Assembly: GCA_016550415.1 (NCBI GenBank)
Contig: JABXGU010000831.1
Coordinates: forward strand, 1-13,895
Direction of reading: 5' to 3'
Source of the DNA: an archaeon
GTDB lineage: Archaea > Asgardarchaeota > Hermodarchaeia > Hermodarchaeales > Hermodarchaeaceae
Length of the DNA stretch: 13,895 nucleotides
In this document: piece after piece, positions 6,383 through 13,141 of the stretch
How positions within the stretch are numbered: the stretch's first letter is position 1
Layout: each line of letters opens with the position of its first letter
Notes under the pieces: model-generated
Told to the model about the DNA's origin: nothing
The model's database searches: none
The model's input: only the letters and a program-made list of their open reading frames with translations
Position numbers and translations under genes: made by a program

Positions 6383-6622
6383 TTACCTTCTTTTTCTTTC
6401 CCATTGCTTATAGGCCAATTTTATGTCTCTTCGTGTTACAGTCTTGCGGCCAGCAAATTCTGATAATTCTTTGGCTATTACAGCTATTTCGACACCTAGC
6501 TCTTCGAGGACCTCGCCAAGTTCGCCTGCAGCATGTTCGCTAACTCGCTCTCCGCCAGCCTTGCGAATCAGTCGGTCTATTGGTGCTAGGGGGATTATTC
6601 GAGTTGCTTTTTCCCGTGGCAT
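6383..6622 (-). CDS. Archaeal histone
   Basis: A 79-residue HMf-type histone that binds and wraps DNA as dimers and larger stacks. The fold covers residues about 10-75: PLAPIDRLIRKAG (helix 1), ERVSEHAAGELGEVLEELGV (loop and start of helix 2), GRKT 58-61 (loop 2 DNA contact) and VTRRDIKLAYKQ (helix 3). It has a short basic N-terminal extension (MPREKATR) and a basic C-terminus (KQWERKRR), making it about ten residues longer than HMfB. The ATG at 6622 is chosen over the GTG at 6631 because GGTGA lies five bases before it. By alignment to HMfB from memory, the tetramer-interface histidine (His49) is Phe56 here, while the partner aspartate is kept as Asp66. Transcribed in the same direction as the aminotransferase but with separate promoters likely. 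Confidence 0.93.
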   Translation of the reverse strand: MPREKATRIIPLAPIDRLIRKAGGERVSEHAAGELGEVLEELGVEIAVIAKELSEFAGRKTVTRRDIKLAYKQWERKRR

Positions 6623-6665
6623 CAAAATCACCCATTATTATTTAAGAATAAGGATATATTCGCCT

Positions 6666-6674
6666 CTATTTAAA
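6666..6674 (-). promoter_or_regulatory. TATA box for the histone gene
   Basis: On the minus strand TTTAAATAG, preceded by an A-rich stretch. It is centred about 48 bases before the ATG at 6622 and predicts a leader of about 23 bases containing the GGTGA site. Confidence 0.5.
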
Positions 6675-6776
6675 TTTTACACCGACAAAAAAGGGTTTAG
6701 CTCAATGAAGGGCTTATTTAAGCTGAATTGGGTAGTATAAACCGTTTAGCTAGGGTTCTTGTCCATTTCAGAGCAT

Positions 6777-7199
6777 TTATGATGCTTTGCCTTTTGTTGA
6801 ACTGGGCTTTTGCTCAGTTAGTTCTCTGATAATTTCTTTGATAACATCTAGCCATTCCAGGCCCATTCTCCAAGAGGAGACACCTTCCTCCTTCGTCTGC
6901 ACCATTTGTTCAAGGAAGTCTTCTCCTAGTTGTTGCTGCATACCTGTAAGAACTGTACCAATTGTGACAAGCCCAAGTACGGGATTCTTTGAACGCGCAA
7001 TACGGGCAAGTTCTGTGGTTGTATGCCACATCCCATCAGATAGACAACTCATCAAAGCCTGTTTAGCAGGGTTACCCTTCAATATTTGGCGGAGTACATC
7101 TAACTTGTTGCTTTGAATTGGTGAGCGCGTCTCAAAGGGATTCAAGGTAGTTCCCCCAAAAAAGGTCTTTACACCCATAGGTTTTAAGCGATTCGCCAT
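6777..7199 (-). CDS. Winged-helix-like protein, putative DNA-binding
   Basis: A 140-residue protein. Residues 33-125 look like a winged helix-turn-helix: helix LDVLRQILKGNPAKQALMSCL (33-53), then DGMWHTTTELARIAR (55-69) with the usual small/polar turn, and a third helix around LVTIGTVLTGMQQQLG (77-92). A helical tail follows (WRMGLEWLDVIKEIIREL, 110-127). The N-terminal 30 residues and the C-terminal Lys/Ser tail appear disordered. There is no ligand-binding or metal motif, so what it regulates is unknown. The start is the ATG at 7199; no Shine-Dalgarno is evident, and a TTTATC element about 35 bases upstream would allow a near-leaderless transcript. It is divergent from the uppP-like gene across 144 bases, so autoregulation or control of that gene is possible. 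Confidence 0.6.
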   Translation of the reverse strand: MANRLKPMGVKTFFGGTTLNPFETRSPIQSNKLDVLRQILKGNPAKQALMSCLSDGMWHTTTELARIARSKNPVLGLVTIGTVLTGMQQQLGEDFLEQMVQTKEEGVSSWRMGLEWLDVIKEIIRELTEQKPSSTKGKAS

Positions 7200-7285
7200 T
7201 TAGCTGTGAGAAACATATGTCGTCTAGCAAGATAAAGTCTGTGATATGCGAAGCAGATTCAATTGCGTAATGAATTGGAAACTTA

Positions 7286-7295
7286 TTATAAAATA
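7286..7295 (+). promoter_or_regulatory. TATA box for the UppP-like gene
   Basis: TTATAAAATA predicts transcription start near 7317. This excludes the in-frame TTG at 7263 as a start and supports the ATG at 7344, preceded by GGTGA at 7331-7335. Confidence 0.55.
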
Positions 7296-7343
7296 CTAAT
7301 AGAGATATGCTCATCATCGAAAGAAAATTTGGTGAACCTGACA

Positions 7344-8204
7344 ATGATTATTCCATTGCTGCCCTTACTTGTTTTAGCTGTATTGCAGGGAGTGCTCGAA
7401 TTTCTACCAGTAAGTAGTGAAGGACAGCTACTTTTGGTCGCTGTAAATATGTATGGAATAGATTCTGCAACAGCACTTTCTGTTACTTTTTGGTTACATA
7501 TAGGAACTGCTGTCTCCGTCGTTATTTTCTATCGAAAAGACATCCTCGGACCATTATATCAGCGAATACACCCACCCGAGAATGTCAGTGCGAAAAGCAC
7601 CGATGAACCCGTTCTTTTTGGGTCATTATTCAGGTTCGTCATAATAGGAACTATGGGAACAATCCTTGTAGCTTTGCCGCTGTATTTCCTATTACAGGAA
7701 TTTGTCTCCCAATTAATGGGAGAGACAGTGTCAGCCCTTGTTGGCGCCCTACTATTGGTTACAGGAATAGTACTCTATTTTCAGAGAAGAATACAGGGCA
7801 TCAGAGAACTTGCCACACTCTCTCTGAAAGAAGCTTTTATCCTAGGATTAATCCAAGGATTTGCAGTGCTCCCAGGCATTAGTCGATCAGGTGTGACACT
7901 AACATATCTGTTGCTGCGGGGAGTTGAGCGGAAAGAAGCATTGAGGCTCAGCTTCCTGTTGGGAGTTCCATCAGTTGCAGGAATCACTTGTCTTGATTTC
8001 ATATTAGGAAATTTCTTTTGGACAGATTTCTTCATTTTGGCATCAATCACAATTGTTGCTTTTTTGGTAGGATTCATTTCACTTTGGGGGTTAAGATATA
8101 CTGCTACTAGGGTACCCTTCTGGGCATTCTGTCTCGGACTAGGCTTTTTAGTGCTATTTCTTACAATTCCATCAATTCTGCTAATGCCAACGATTCCCCC
8201 TTAA
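7344..8204 (+). CDS. uppP: Polyprenyl-diphosphate phosphatase, UppP/BacA family
   Basis: A 286-residue integral membrane protein that should dephosphorylate a C55-type polyprenyl diphosphate to the monophosphate lipid carrier. In archaea such carriers support N-glycan and other surface polymer assembly. Family motifs, numbered from the ATG at 7344: Gln15-x3-Glu19 followed by FLPVSSEGQ (20-28), and LPGISRSGVT (176-185) with the catalytic arginine at 181. About seven or eight hydrophobic spans follow, with a charged loop near 64-88. The bacterial SSxGH histidine is Gln28 here; as I recall archaeal members often vary at this spot, so activity is not ruled out. The frame is open back to a TTG at 7263, but the TATA box and GGTGA position support the ATG. 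It is divergent from the winged-helix gene, and the DUF47 gene follows 68 bases downstream. Confidence 0.85.
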   Translation: MIIPLLPLLVLAVLQGVLEFLPVSSEGQLLLVAVNMYGIDSATALSVTFWLHIGTAVSVVIFYRKDILGPLYQRIHPPENVSAKSTDEPVLFGSLFRFVIIGTMGTILVALPLYFLLQEFVSQLMGETVSALVGALLLVTGIVLYFQRRIQGIRELATLSLKEAFILGLIQGFAVLPGISRSGVTLTYLLLRGVERKEALRLSFLLGVPSVAGITCLDFILGNFFWTDFFILASITIVAFLVGFISLWGLRYTATRVPFWAFCLGLGFLVLFLTIPSILLMPTIPP

Positions 8205-8272
8205 GAAACAACCATTCAATAGGTTTTAATAGATGTGAACGTTGAACCAACCACGTCGAGAGGTCAAATGAA

Positions 8273-8923
8273 GTGACACTGGAAGCAAGTAGCAATCGGG
8301 CAGAATATCGGGCAATAAATATTGCAGAAGATCATGCGAGCGTTGTTCTTCAGGCTTCCAAGCAATTGCGTTTGATGCTTGAAGACTGGATGGGAGGCAG
8401 AAAGGATCGTCAACGTAAGCATTTTGATGAACTCTCGAAACTTGAAAGAAAAGCAGATAGCATCAAACGGGATCTTCTTGATGCTCTTTCGGTGTCAGAG
8501 ACAATGCTTCGGCGAAGTGACTTTTTTAGGCTAGTCATGAATGCAGATGATATCGCTGACATTTGTGAGGCTACAGCTTGGGATTTAACTGGACTAGAAG
8601 ACTACAAACCTGATGCAAAAATTCAAGACCAATTTGTGAAAATGCTCGATGCAATTAACGATGCTGTTCTAAAACTTCGTAAATCCATTATGTTGCTATC
8701 ACAGAATTCTAATAAAGCAGTTGAATTGTCGACAGAAGTAGATGAGGCTGAACGAGCAGTAGATGAGGCTCACCGAAATTTCCTTCAACTCCTTTACAAA
8801 TCGGAACTCGATGTCAAAGTGCTACTTCGGCTAAAGGACCTTGCACAACATCTTGAAGAAATAGCTGACGCAGCTGAAGATGCAGCTGATGCCGTTCGCA
8901 TTATAGCAGTTGCCCGTTCCTAA
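8273..8923 (+). CDS. DUF47 / PhoU-like protein
   Basis: A 216-residue all-helical protein of the DUF47 (TIGR00153-like) family, related to PhoU. Such proteins form four-helix bundles that can bind metal clusters and often regulate PiT-type phosphate transporters. Visible marks: the early helix LERKADSIKRDLLDAL (about 61-76), then FFRLVMNADDIADICEAT (83-100) with DxxD-type acidic residues, and a C-terminal LKDLAQHLEEIADAAEDAADAVRIIAV helix with the repeated E/DxxxD pattern. Length is normal for the family. It starts at the GTG at 8273, with GAGGT eight bases upstream; the ATG just before it stops after two codons. A TTTTAATAG element near 8223-8231 could serve as its own promoter. Unusually, no PiT transporter is adjacent; the neighbour is the UppP-like gene, so a link to polyprenyl-phosphate or phosphate release is only a suggestion. 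Confidence 0.82.
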   Translation: MTLEASSNRAEYRAINIAEDHASVVLQASKQLRLMLEDWMGGRKDRQRKHFDELSKLERKADSIKRDLLDALSVSETMLRRSDFFRLVMNADDIADICEATAWDLTGLEDYKPDAKIQDQFVKMLDAINDAVLKLRKSIMLLSQNSNKAVELSTEVDEAERAVDEAHRNFLQLLYKSELDVKVLLRLKDLAQHLEEIADAAEDAADAVRIIAVARS

Positions 8924-8978
8924 AAGGTCAGTGGGGAAAAGGAAGTACCACCAATTACACTTTCAAATGTGACTGGAT

Positions 8979-9092
8979 ATGACCCCTAAGCAAAGGATAC
9001 CAGCACAAATTGTTGAAAACAAAGTGGTTGTTTGGAAACCAGCAGATGGCTCAGCACTTTAAGCATAGGGCTTTTTTGGCTAACCCCTTTGC
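8979..9092 (+). pseudogene. endA: N-terminal part of tRNA-splicing endonuclease, interrupted by three in-frame stops
   Basis: The ATG at 8979 opens a frame (MTPKQRIPAQIVENKVVVW, then KPADGSAL) that looks like the N-terminal domain of archaeal EndA. It meets TAA at 9060, TAG at 9066 and TAA at 9081. In the same frame the homology continues around and past the stops (GFFG between them, then PLCIRNPKAEDFDRPSQL and YFEALYLV) into the catalytic domain. The third stop takes the place of the lysine expected in GFFGKPLG. No frameshift is needed: 8979-9539 would encode 186 residues, the normal EndA length. It is either a decayed region, a sequencing or assembly error, or a sequence bypassed at the RNA level. 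Confidence 0.6.
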
Positions 9093-9158
9093 ATTCGCAA
9101 TCCTAAAGCAGAAGATTTTGATCGACCATCACAACTCTCCTATTTTGAAGCACTATAC

Positions 9159-9539
9159 TTGGTCCGTCAAGGAATAATCGAAGTCTATATTGAAGACACA
9201 ACGCAACCCATCACAGAGAAAGAGCTCACAACAATTGCTGAACAACAGCACCAAAACTTCTCTCAGAAATACACTGTTTATGAAGACCTGCGAAATAAGG
9301 GATTAGTCATCCGCCCAGGACTCAAATTTGGTGCTGACTTCGCTGTTTACCGAGAAGGACCAGGAATTGACCACTCGCCCTTCATAGTTGAAGTTGTCGC
9401 TGATTCTAAGGAGATTTCAGCAATCGAAGTTGTTCGAGCAGGACGCCTAGCAACTTCTGTTCGTAAAAGATTCGTCCTAGCCACTCCAACTGAATCAGGA
9501 AAAGTCCGATATTTCGTATTCAGCTGGATTAAACCGTGA
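9159..9539 (+). CDS. endA: tRNA-splicing endonuclease, catalytic domain (5' end disrupted)
   Basis: The catalytic half of archaeal EndA, which cuts introns out of precursor tRNAs at bulge-helix-bulge sites. The open frame begins in the N-terminal domain; the only ordinary start after the last stop is the TTG at 9159, which lies inside a conserved helix and has no good ribosome-binding site. All three catalytic residues are present: Tyr64 in FAVYREGPG, His72 in DHSPFIVEVV and Lys103 in SVRKRFVLA (numbered from 9159). YEDLRNKGLVIRPGLKFGADF is also typical. The conserved active site argues for a functional gene or for very recent damage. Extending upstream in frame gives a full-length enzyme but crosses three stops (see 8979-9092). 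An ATT at 9093 is another conceivable start, given the ATT/ATC starts inferred elsewhere in the window. Confidence 0.8.
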   Translation: MVRQGIIEVYIEDTTQPITEKELTTIAEQQHQNFSQKYTVYEDLRNKGLVIRPGLKFGADFAVYREGPGIDHSPFIVEVVADSKEISAIEVVRAGRLATSVRKRFVLATPTESGKVRYFVFSWIKP

Positions 9540-9597
9540 CAACAATCAGTCACTACAATGATTCACATCGCAATAACCGCTGAATTTTTTAACACTT

Positions 9598-9605
9598 TTT
9601 TATAA
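9598..9605 (+). promoter_or_regulatory. TATA box for the 103-residue gene
   Basis: TTTATAAC within a T-rich stretch (from 9595). Its centre is about 26 bases before the ATG at 9628, so the transcript could be leaderless and start at or next to that ATG. Confidence 0.45.
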
Positions 9606-9627
9606 CACATAGGTGAAGCTGATAATA

Positions 9628-9939
9628 ATGGGTAAAAAAGAAAATGCTACAAAAGCACTAGAGATTTTAGAGACAGCTTGGAAGACAAAATCTGCCATAC
9701 TTCTCACCGACGATTACGTTTACATGATGATGCAACTCGAACCAGGGAAATGGCAAGAAGCAAGCTTCGTCTTTGACGATGGCACCCTTGAAGTACGCGA
9801 ACTTGACGCAGAAAAAGCACTGATGCTACTCATCGAAGAAGTTACAACAGGGCTTCCAGGATATGACAAATACATTACCGTACAAGATAATGAAAGCAAA
9901 GAGAAAGTAGCAGAGCGCCTTAAATCCGTAAAAGGATAG
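9628..9939 (+). CDS. Small acidic protein, function unknown
   Basis: A 103-residue protein from the ATG at 9628; a GTG five codons upstream (9613) is also in frame. The ATG is preferred because the TATA box position would put the transcription start almost on it. The sequence suggests a small alpha/beta domain: helix ATKALEILETAWKTK, strands SAILLTDDYVYMMMQL and EASFVFDDGTLEVREL, and helix AEKALMLLIEEVTTG, then a charged tail. There are no cysteines, signal peptide or membrane span. I do not recognise the family. The codons favour C- and A-ending forms, like the EndA gene before it and the N-terminal half of the SPFH gene after it. Confidence 0.7.
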   Translation: MGKKENATKALEILETAWKTKSAILLTDDYVYMMMQLEPGKWQEASFVFDDGTLEVRELDAEKALMLLIEEVTTGLPGYDKYITVQDNESKEKVAERLKSVKG

Positions 9940-10006
9940 AAAAATGTCCACTAGGAGACGCATTTTGTAGGTAGTACTGTAAGAACTGATAGGAGGCTAT
10001 TGCCTC

Positions 10007-10891
10007 TTACTTAGTTCTATTCAAGAATTTCTGAATTGGTGTAATGAGCTGTGTAAATTCGATGGGAAGAATAATCTTGGTACTTGCACCTGCACCCAAG
10101 GCTTCCAAAGTGTGAAGGTATTGTAGCGTCATCGTCTTATCATCAACCTTAGAGGCTGCCTTGAATATGGTCTCTAGGGCTAGTGATTGACCTTCAGCTC
10201 GAAGAATCGCAGACTGTCTTGCACCCTCAGCTTCTAAGATCGCAGATTGCTTTGCACCCTCAGCCACAGCAATAGCAGCCTCGCGCTTACCAGCAGCTTC
10301 AGTCACCATAGCACGCCTACGACGCTCAGCCTCCATCTGCATAATCATTGCCTCATTCACTTTTGTAGGAGGCAAAATTTCACGAATCTCAACCTTGGTA
10401 ACCTTCACACCCCAAGGTTCCGTAGCTTCGTCTAGTTTTTCTCGTAGGACTGAGTTGATGTATTCACGTTTTGCGAGGACATCGTCTAGGGTGATGTCTC
10501 CTACGACTGCTCGTAGTGTGGTTTGGCTTATGCCTAGGGCTGCGCCGCTGAAGTCTTTTATGCGTAGGACGCTGTCTCGTGCGTTGACGACGCGGTGGTA
10601 GATGAGGAGGTCGATGTCGACGGGAGCGTTGTCGGAGGTGATGCAGCGTTGGTGTTCAACTTCAAAGTAATGTTCTCGTAGGTCTATCTTTACCATTTTG
10701 TCGATTATTGGTATGAGGATGATGACACCGGGTCCTTTGACGCCGGGAACTGCTCGTCCGAGGCGAAAGATTACTGCTCGTTCGTATTCTTTGAGTACTC
10801 TGATGAAGGGTATGATAATGATTATTATTACGATGAAAACCAGTATCAATATGAATGGTAGCATTTGTATGAGATATTCGAGTTGTAGCAT
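10007..10891 (-). CDS. Stomatin-like SPFH (band 7) membrane protein
   Basis: A 294-residue stomatin/prohibitin-type protein, expected to form oligomeric scaffolds on the cytoplasmic membrane. Residues 8-31 are a single hydrophobic anchor (ILILVFIVIIIIIIPFI). The SPFH domain follows (about 32-190): EYERAVIFRLGR, KGPGVIILIPIID, ITSDNAPVDIDLLIYHRV and TLRAVVGDITLDDVLAKRE. From about 190 an Ala/Glu-rich coiled coil carries repeats of the type EGAxQSAILxAEG, and the C-terminus is hydrophobic (STKIILPIEFTQLITPIQKF). The ATG at 10891 has GAGGG upstream. Many archaeal stomatins sit beside an NfeD and a serine protease gene; neither is present here. Codon usage changes sharply near 10430: the first half uses mainly C/A-ending codons (GTC, ATC, GAC, CTA), the next roughly 240 bases mainly GTT, ATT, GCT and GGT. 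Confidence 0.9.
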   Translation of the reverse strand: MLQLEYLIQMLPFILILVFIVIIIIIIPFIRVLKEYERAVIFRLGRAVPGVKGPGVIILIPIIDKMVKIDLREHYFEVEHQRCITSDNAPVDIDLLIYHRVVNARDSVLRIKDFSGAALGISQTTLRAVVGDITLDDVLAKREYINSVLREKLDEATEPWGVKVTKVEIREILPPTKVNEAMIMQMEAERRRRAMVTEAAGKREAAIAVAEGAKQSAILEAEGARQSAILRAEGQSLALETIFKAASKVDDKTMTLQYLHTLEALGAGASTKIILPIEFTQLITPIQKFLNRTK

Positions 10892-10928
10892 TTACCCGAC
10901 CCTCAATATTTGATAGCGACTTCAAGCG

Positions 10929-10937
10929 AATATACTT
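10929..10937 (-). promoter_or_regulatory. TATA box for the SPFH gene
   Basis: On the minus strand AAGTATATTC, centred about 42 bases before the ATG at 10891, predicting a leader of roughly 15-20 bases. Confidence 0.45.
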
Positions 10938-10972
10938 TGCGGGTTGTTCATTGGTTTTTTTCAGTTTGAAGG

Positions 10973-10980
10973 CAATATAG
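10973..10980 (+). promoter_or_regulatory. TATA box for the zinc-ribbon coiled-coil gene
   Basis: CAATATAG about 50 bases before the ATG at 11027, giving a leader of about 24 bases that contains the strong GGTGATTCC ribosome-binding site (11018-11026). The divergent SPFH promoter lies about 40 bases away. Confidence 0.4.
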
Positions 10981-11026
10981 CGAAAGGCTATTAGTGTGAA
11001 ACAATAGAAATTCCGTTGGTGATTCC

Positions 11027-11773
11027 ATGCCTATTGTATGCCCGAGTTGTGGACAAACTGTCAAGGACACTGCAGTATTTTGCAAGTTTTGTGGTTACCG
11101 TTTGTCTGCTGCTCCCTCAGCGACTAGGATACAACCAAGAGCTGATGCAAAGGCTGCTACACGGAAATCTGAGCAAATTGCTGAGGTGCCTGCTGAGATT
11201 TTGGCCCAATTGGAGGCAAAGGCTCAGTTGATGGAGCTGGAGTCTGAGGAGCAGGAGGTTTTGGGAGAACTGGAGCGTCTGGATGCCGAATTGGAACGTG
11301 GCGATAGATCCATTGCAGAACTTGAGAAGGAGATTAAGCCACTTCAGAAGCGGATAAAGACGCTAAAAACCAAGGAGAAGAATCTTCAGGCGAAGGTGAC
11401 AGGATTCACTTTTGAGAAAGCAGGAAAGGAGCGGCTTCTTTGGGCTGATAGGCTTGAAAAACTGGAAGGACTAAAGGAAAGTGGTAAGGTGCGAAAGAGT
11501 GTTTATTCGCGCCTTCAAAGAGAATATGATGCAAGCAGATCTGAGTCGGAATCAAAATATCAGGGGCAAATTCTTCAAGCCCGAGAATGGCTGGCTTTGT
11601 TAAAGGCACAATATACAGCGGCGCGGGATGAGTTGTCTCTATTGGAGGCAAGGCATTCTGTTGGCGAAGTAAAAGATGCTGATTTTGAATCCCGTAGGGA
11701 GAAGTTGGAAAACCGTTCGAAAATTTTGGGGCGTCAAGTGGAAATACTTGAATCGATTCTTCGTGATGTCTAG
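11027..11773 (+). CDS. Zinc-ribbon coiled-coil protein
   Basis: A 248-residue protein. Residues 5-23 form a zinc ribbon (CPSCG at 5-9, CKFCG at 19-23). A linker rich in Ala, Pro, Arg and Lys follows (about 25-50). Residues about 55-135 form one long coiled coil (repeats such as LELESEEQEVLGELERLDAE-like heptads), with further helices through 140-248 that contain LEARHSVGEVKDADF, a segment often seen in short helical-hairpin modules. There is no membrane span. The start is the ATG at 11027, immediately after GGTGATTCC, one of the best Shine-Dalgarno matches in the window. Proteins of this design are common in archaea as scaffolds or adaptors, but the specific role here is unknown. It is divergent from the SPFH gene, so shared control or a membrane-scaffold link is possible but unproven. 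Confidence 0.75.
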   Translation: MPIVCPSCGQTVKDTAVFCKFCGYRLSAAPSATRIQPRADAKAATRKSEQIAEVPAEILAQLEAKAQLMELESEEQEVLGELERLDAELERGDRSIAELEKEIKPLQKRIKTLKTKEKNLQAKVTGFTFEKAGKERLLWADRLEKLEGLKESGKVRKSVYSRLQREYDASRSESESKYQGQILQAREWLALLKAQYTAARDELSLLEARHSVGEVKDADFESRREKLENRSKILGRQVEILESILRDV

Positions 11774-11796
11774 CGTGACTCACAGCAATAACAAGT

Positions 11797-11805
11797 CTTT
11801 TAAAC
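11797..11805 (+). promoter_or_regulatory. TATA box for the membrane-protein/NapH-like operon
   Basis: CTTTTAAAC at this position predicts a start near 11827, leaving a short leader with GGAGGTT (11830-11836) before the TTG at 11845. Confidence 0.45.
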
Positions 11806-11844
11806 GGTAGCACCTCTCTGACCCTCACCGGAGGTTAAAGTCCG

Positions 11845-11994
11845 TTGGAACGACGAGTTATTGCTATTGTTCTCATATGTATTGGTATTTCAGCCCTAGC
11901 CTTTGGATTGACCTTGGGGCAACATGAACTCGTCCATTCTTGGCTCCGGAACTTCTCCGACGCATATTCATTATATTTCCCAACACCACCCTAG
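11845..11994 (+). CDS. Small 49-residue single-span membrane protein
   Basis: A short frame that is easily overlooked. It begins with TTG at 11845, eight bases after GGAGGTT, and ends three bases before the ATG of the NapH-like gene. The sequence is MERRVIAIVLICIGISALAF followed by GLTLGQHELVHSW and an aromatic tail (YSLYFPTPP). Residues 5-24 make a transmembrane helix preceded by two arginines, so the C-terminus probably faces outward. A TATA box sits at the right distance upstream. The ribosome-binding site, promoter and tight junction with the next gene all support a real gene. It could be a small accessory subunit or anchor for the iron-sulfur protein; no family recognised. Confidence 0.6.
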   Translation: MERRVIAIVLICIGISALAFGLTLGQHELVHSWLRNFSDAYSLYFPTPP

Positions 11995-11997
11995 GGG

Positions 11998-13110
11998 ATG
12001 ACATTTGTGTCTTCTGAAGAACAGAATAATACAGGCGAAACTGAAGGTGCTCGAGACCGCATTGGTCGTCGGTTTTCAGAGATGAAACGTTCTATCTTAG
12101 AGCGAACTCGACCACATAAGACTGTACACTACTGGGTGAAGAAAGCCTTTGATGAGCTGTTGGCTATACGCATAATTCGTTTTCTTGTACAGTTAATTTC
12201 CTTTATTCTCCTAAACTTTGCTGCTATAGTATGGTTTCTTGGCTATGACCCGATTTTATACACCCAACTTGCAGGGATTAGCTGGCTAATTCCCATCTTT
12301 GGCTACATCCCGCTCCCTTATGTGATGCCTCATGGCAACCCTGCTGCCACTGGTGTTGGCTTCTTCGATATTCTAATGTTGTTTGCTTCTGCAGGAATAT
12401 TCCCATACATTGCCATTGGAGTTCTCTTCATTGTTCCATCATTGGTTGGACGCAGCTTTTGTGGCTGGATCTGCCCCTTCGGCTTTGTTCAAGATTTATG
12501 CTCTCTTACACCAATTCGTACAAGATATCCTTCACGAGGAACTGATGAAGCCTTTGCACCAATCAAGTACGTGATACTTGGCATCACATTACTCTTCATC
12601 ACTTGGCTGGGTATCTGGACCTTCCTCGGCATAGAGGGAGACCTGGCTACAACATTAGGTGCCTTCGCTGTTTCTTTTTGGAGTGTTCTTAGTCCACCGG
12701 CAACCTTCTTCGTCATCATTCCCTGGCTCATACTTACAAATCAGATTTCACCATTCGTTACAGAATGGCATTATTTGCTTGGTTGGCAACCAATAATGTG
12801 GGTTCGACTTATCTTTCTAAGTATTATCATCATATTGGCGCTATTCATTCGCCGTCCTTATTGTCGATGGTTCTGTCCAGCAGGAGCATTGCTTGGACTT
12901 GTTGGTCAGTTCAGTCTTCTTGGTATATCCAGACGTACAGCAGAATGCCCTGGCAATTCCTGCGATTCCCAACGATGCCAAAAAGAATGCCCAATGGGAA
13001 TCAGAGTAATGGAAGGACCATGGGGTCGCCTATACAGTCGTAGATGCATTCTTTGTTTGGATTGTATAGCAAAATGTAAACATGATGCCATAAAAGTAGA
13101 ATTTCCATAA
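11998..13110 (+). CDS. NapH-like membrane polyferredoxin (4Fe-4S)
   Basis: A 370-residue membrane iron-sulfur protein of the NapH/CcoG/YccM type, expected to pass electrons between quinones or a membrane partner and a redox enzyme. There are about five hydrophobic spans (about 58-84, 120-150, 188-212, 224-248, 266-285). Two CxxxCP motifs are diagnostic: CGWICPFG (Cys155, Cys159) and CRWFCPAG (Cys289, Cys293). The C-terminus is a two-cluster ferredoxin: Cys317, 322, 327, 331 and Cys350, 353, 356, 360 (CILCLDCIAKC). The spacing of the first cluster is somewhat unusual (CPGNSCDSQRCQKEC). The first 45 residues are charged and cytoplasmic. The ATG at 11998 is used here; a GTG at 12007 may be better placed relative to AGGGGATGA. 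The gene directly follows the 49-residue membrane protein, and a small putative zinc protein gene follows 31 bases after its stop. Its redox partner is not in the window. Confidence 0.85.
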   Translation: MTFVSSEEQNNTGETEGARDRIGRRFSEMKRSILERTRPHKTVHYWVKKAFDELLAIRIIRFLVQLISFILLNFAAIVWFLGYDPILYTQLAGISWLIPIFGYIPLPYVMPHGNPAATGVGFFDILMLFASAGIFPYIAIGVLFIVPSLVGRSFCGWICPFGFVQDLCSLTPIRTRYPSRGTDEAFAPIKYVILGITLLFITWLGIWTFLGIEGDLATTLGAFAVSFWSVLSPPATFFVIIPWLILTNQISPFVTEWHYLLGWQPIMWVRLIFLSIIIILALFIRRPYCRWFCPAGALLGLVGQFSLLGISRRTAECPGNSCDSQRCQKECPMGIRVMEGPWGRLYSRRCILCLDCIAKCKHDAIKVEFP

Positions 13111-13141
13111 TAGTTGAAGACACCCTAAGGAGGAAAAATCC

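Noticed and set aside
7132..7344. 70-codon minus-strand frame between the winged-helix and uppP-like genes
   Set aside because: It overlaps both gene starts and the TATA box, has no recognisable sequence, and is probably chance.
9060..9083. Pyrrolysine or other single-codon readthrough explaining the endA stops
   Set aside because: Both TAA and TAG occur, three times in 24 bases, and the third replaces an expected ordinary lysine; recoding of all three is unlikely.
10190..10260. Short direct repeats around GCACCCTCAGC
   Set aside because: They reflect the repeated EGAxQSAIL units of the SPFH coiled coil, not a mobile or regulatory repeat.
10662..10925. Open frames overlapping the SPFH gene on both strands
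   Set aside because: They are low-complexity reading frames created by the biased codon usage of the SPFH gene, which is strongly supported by its protein family.
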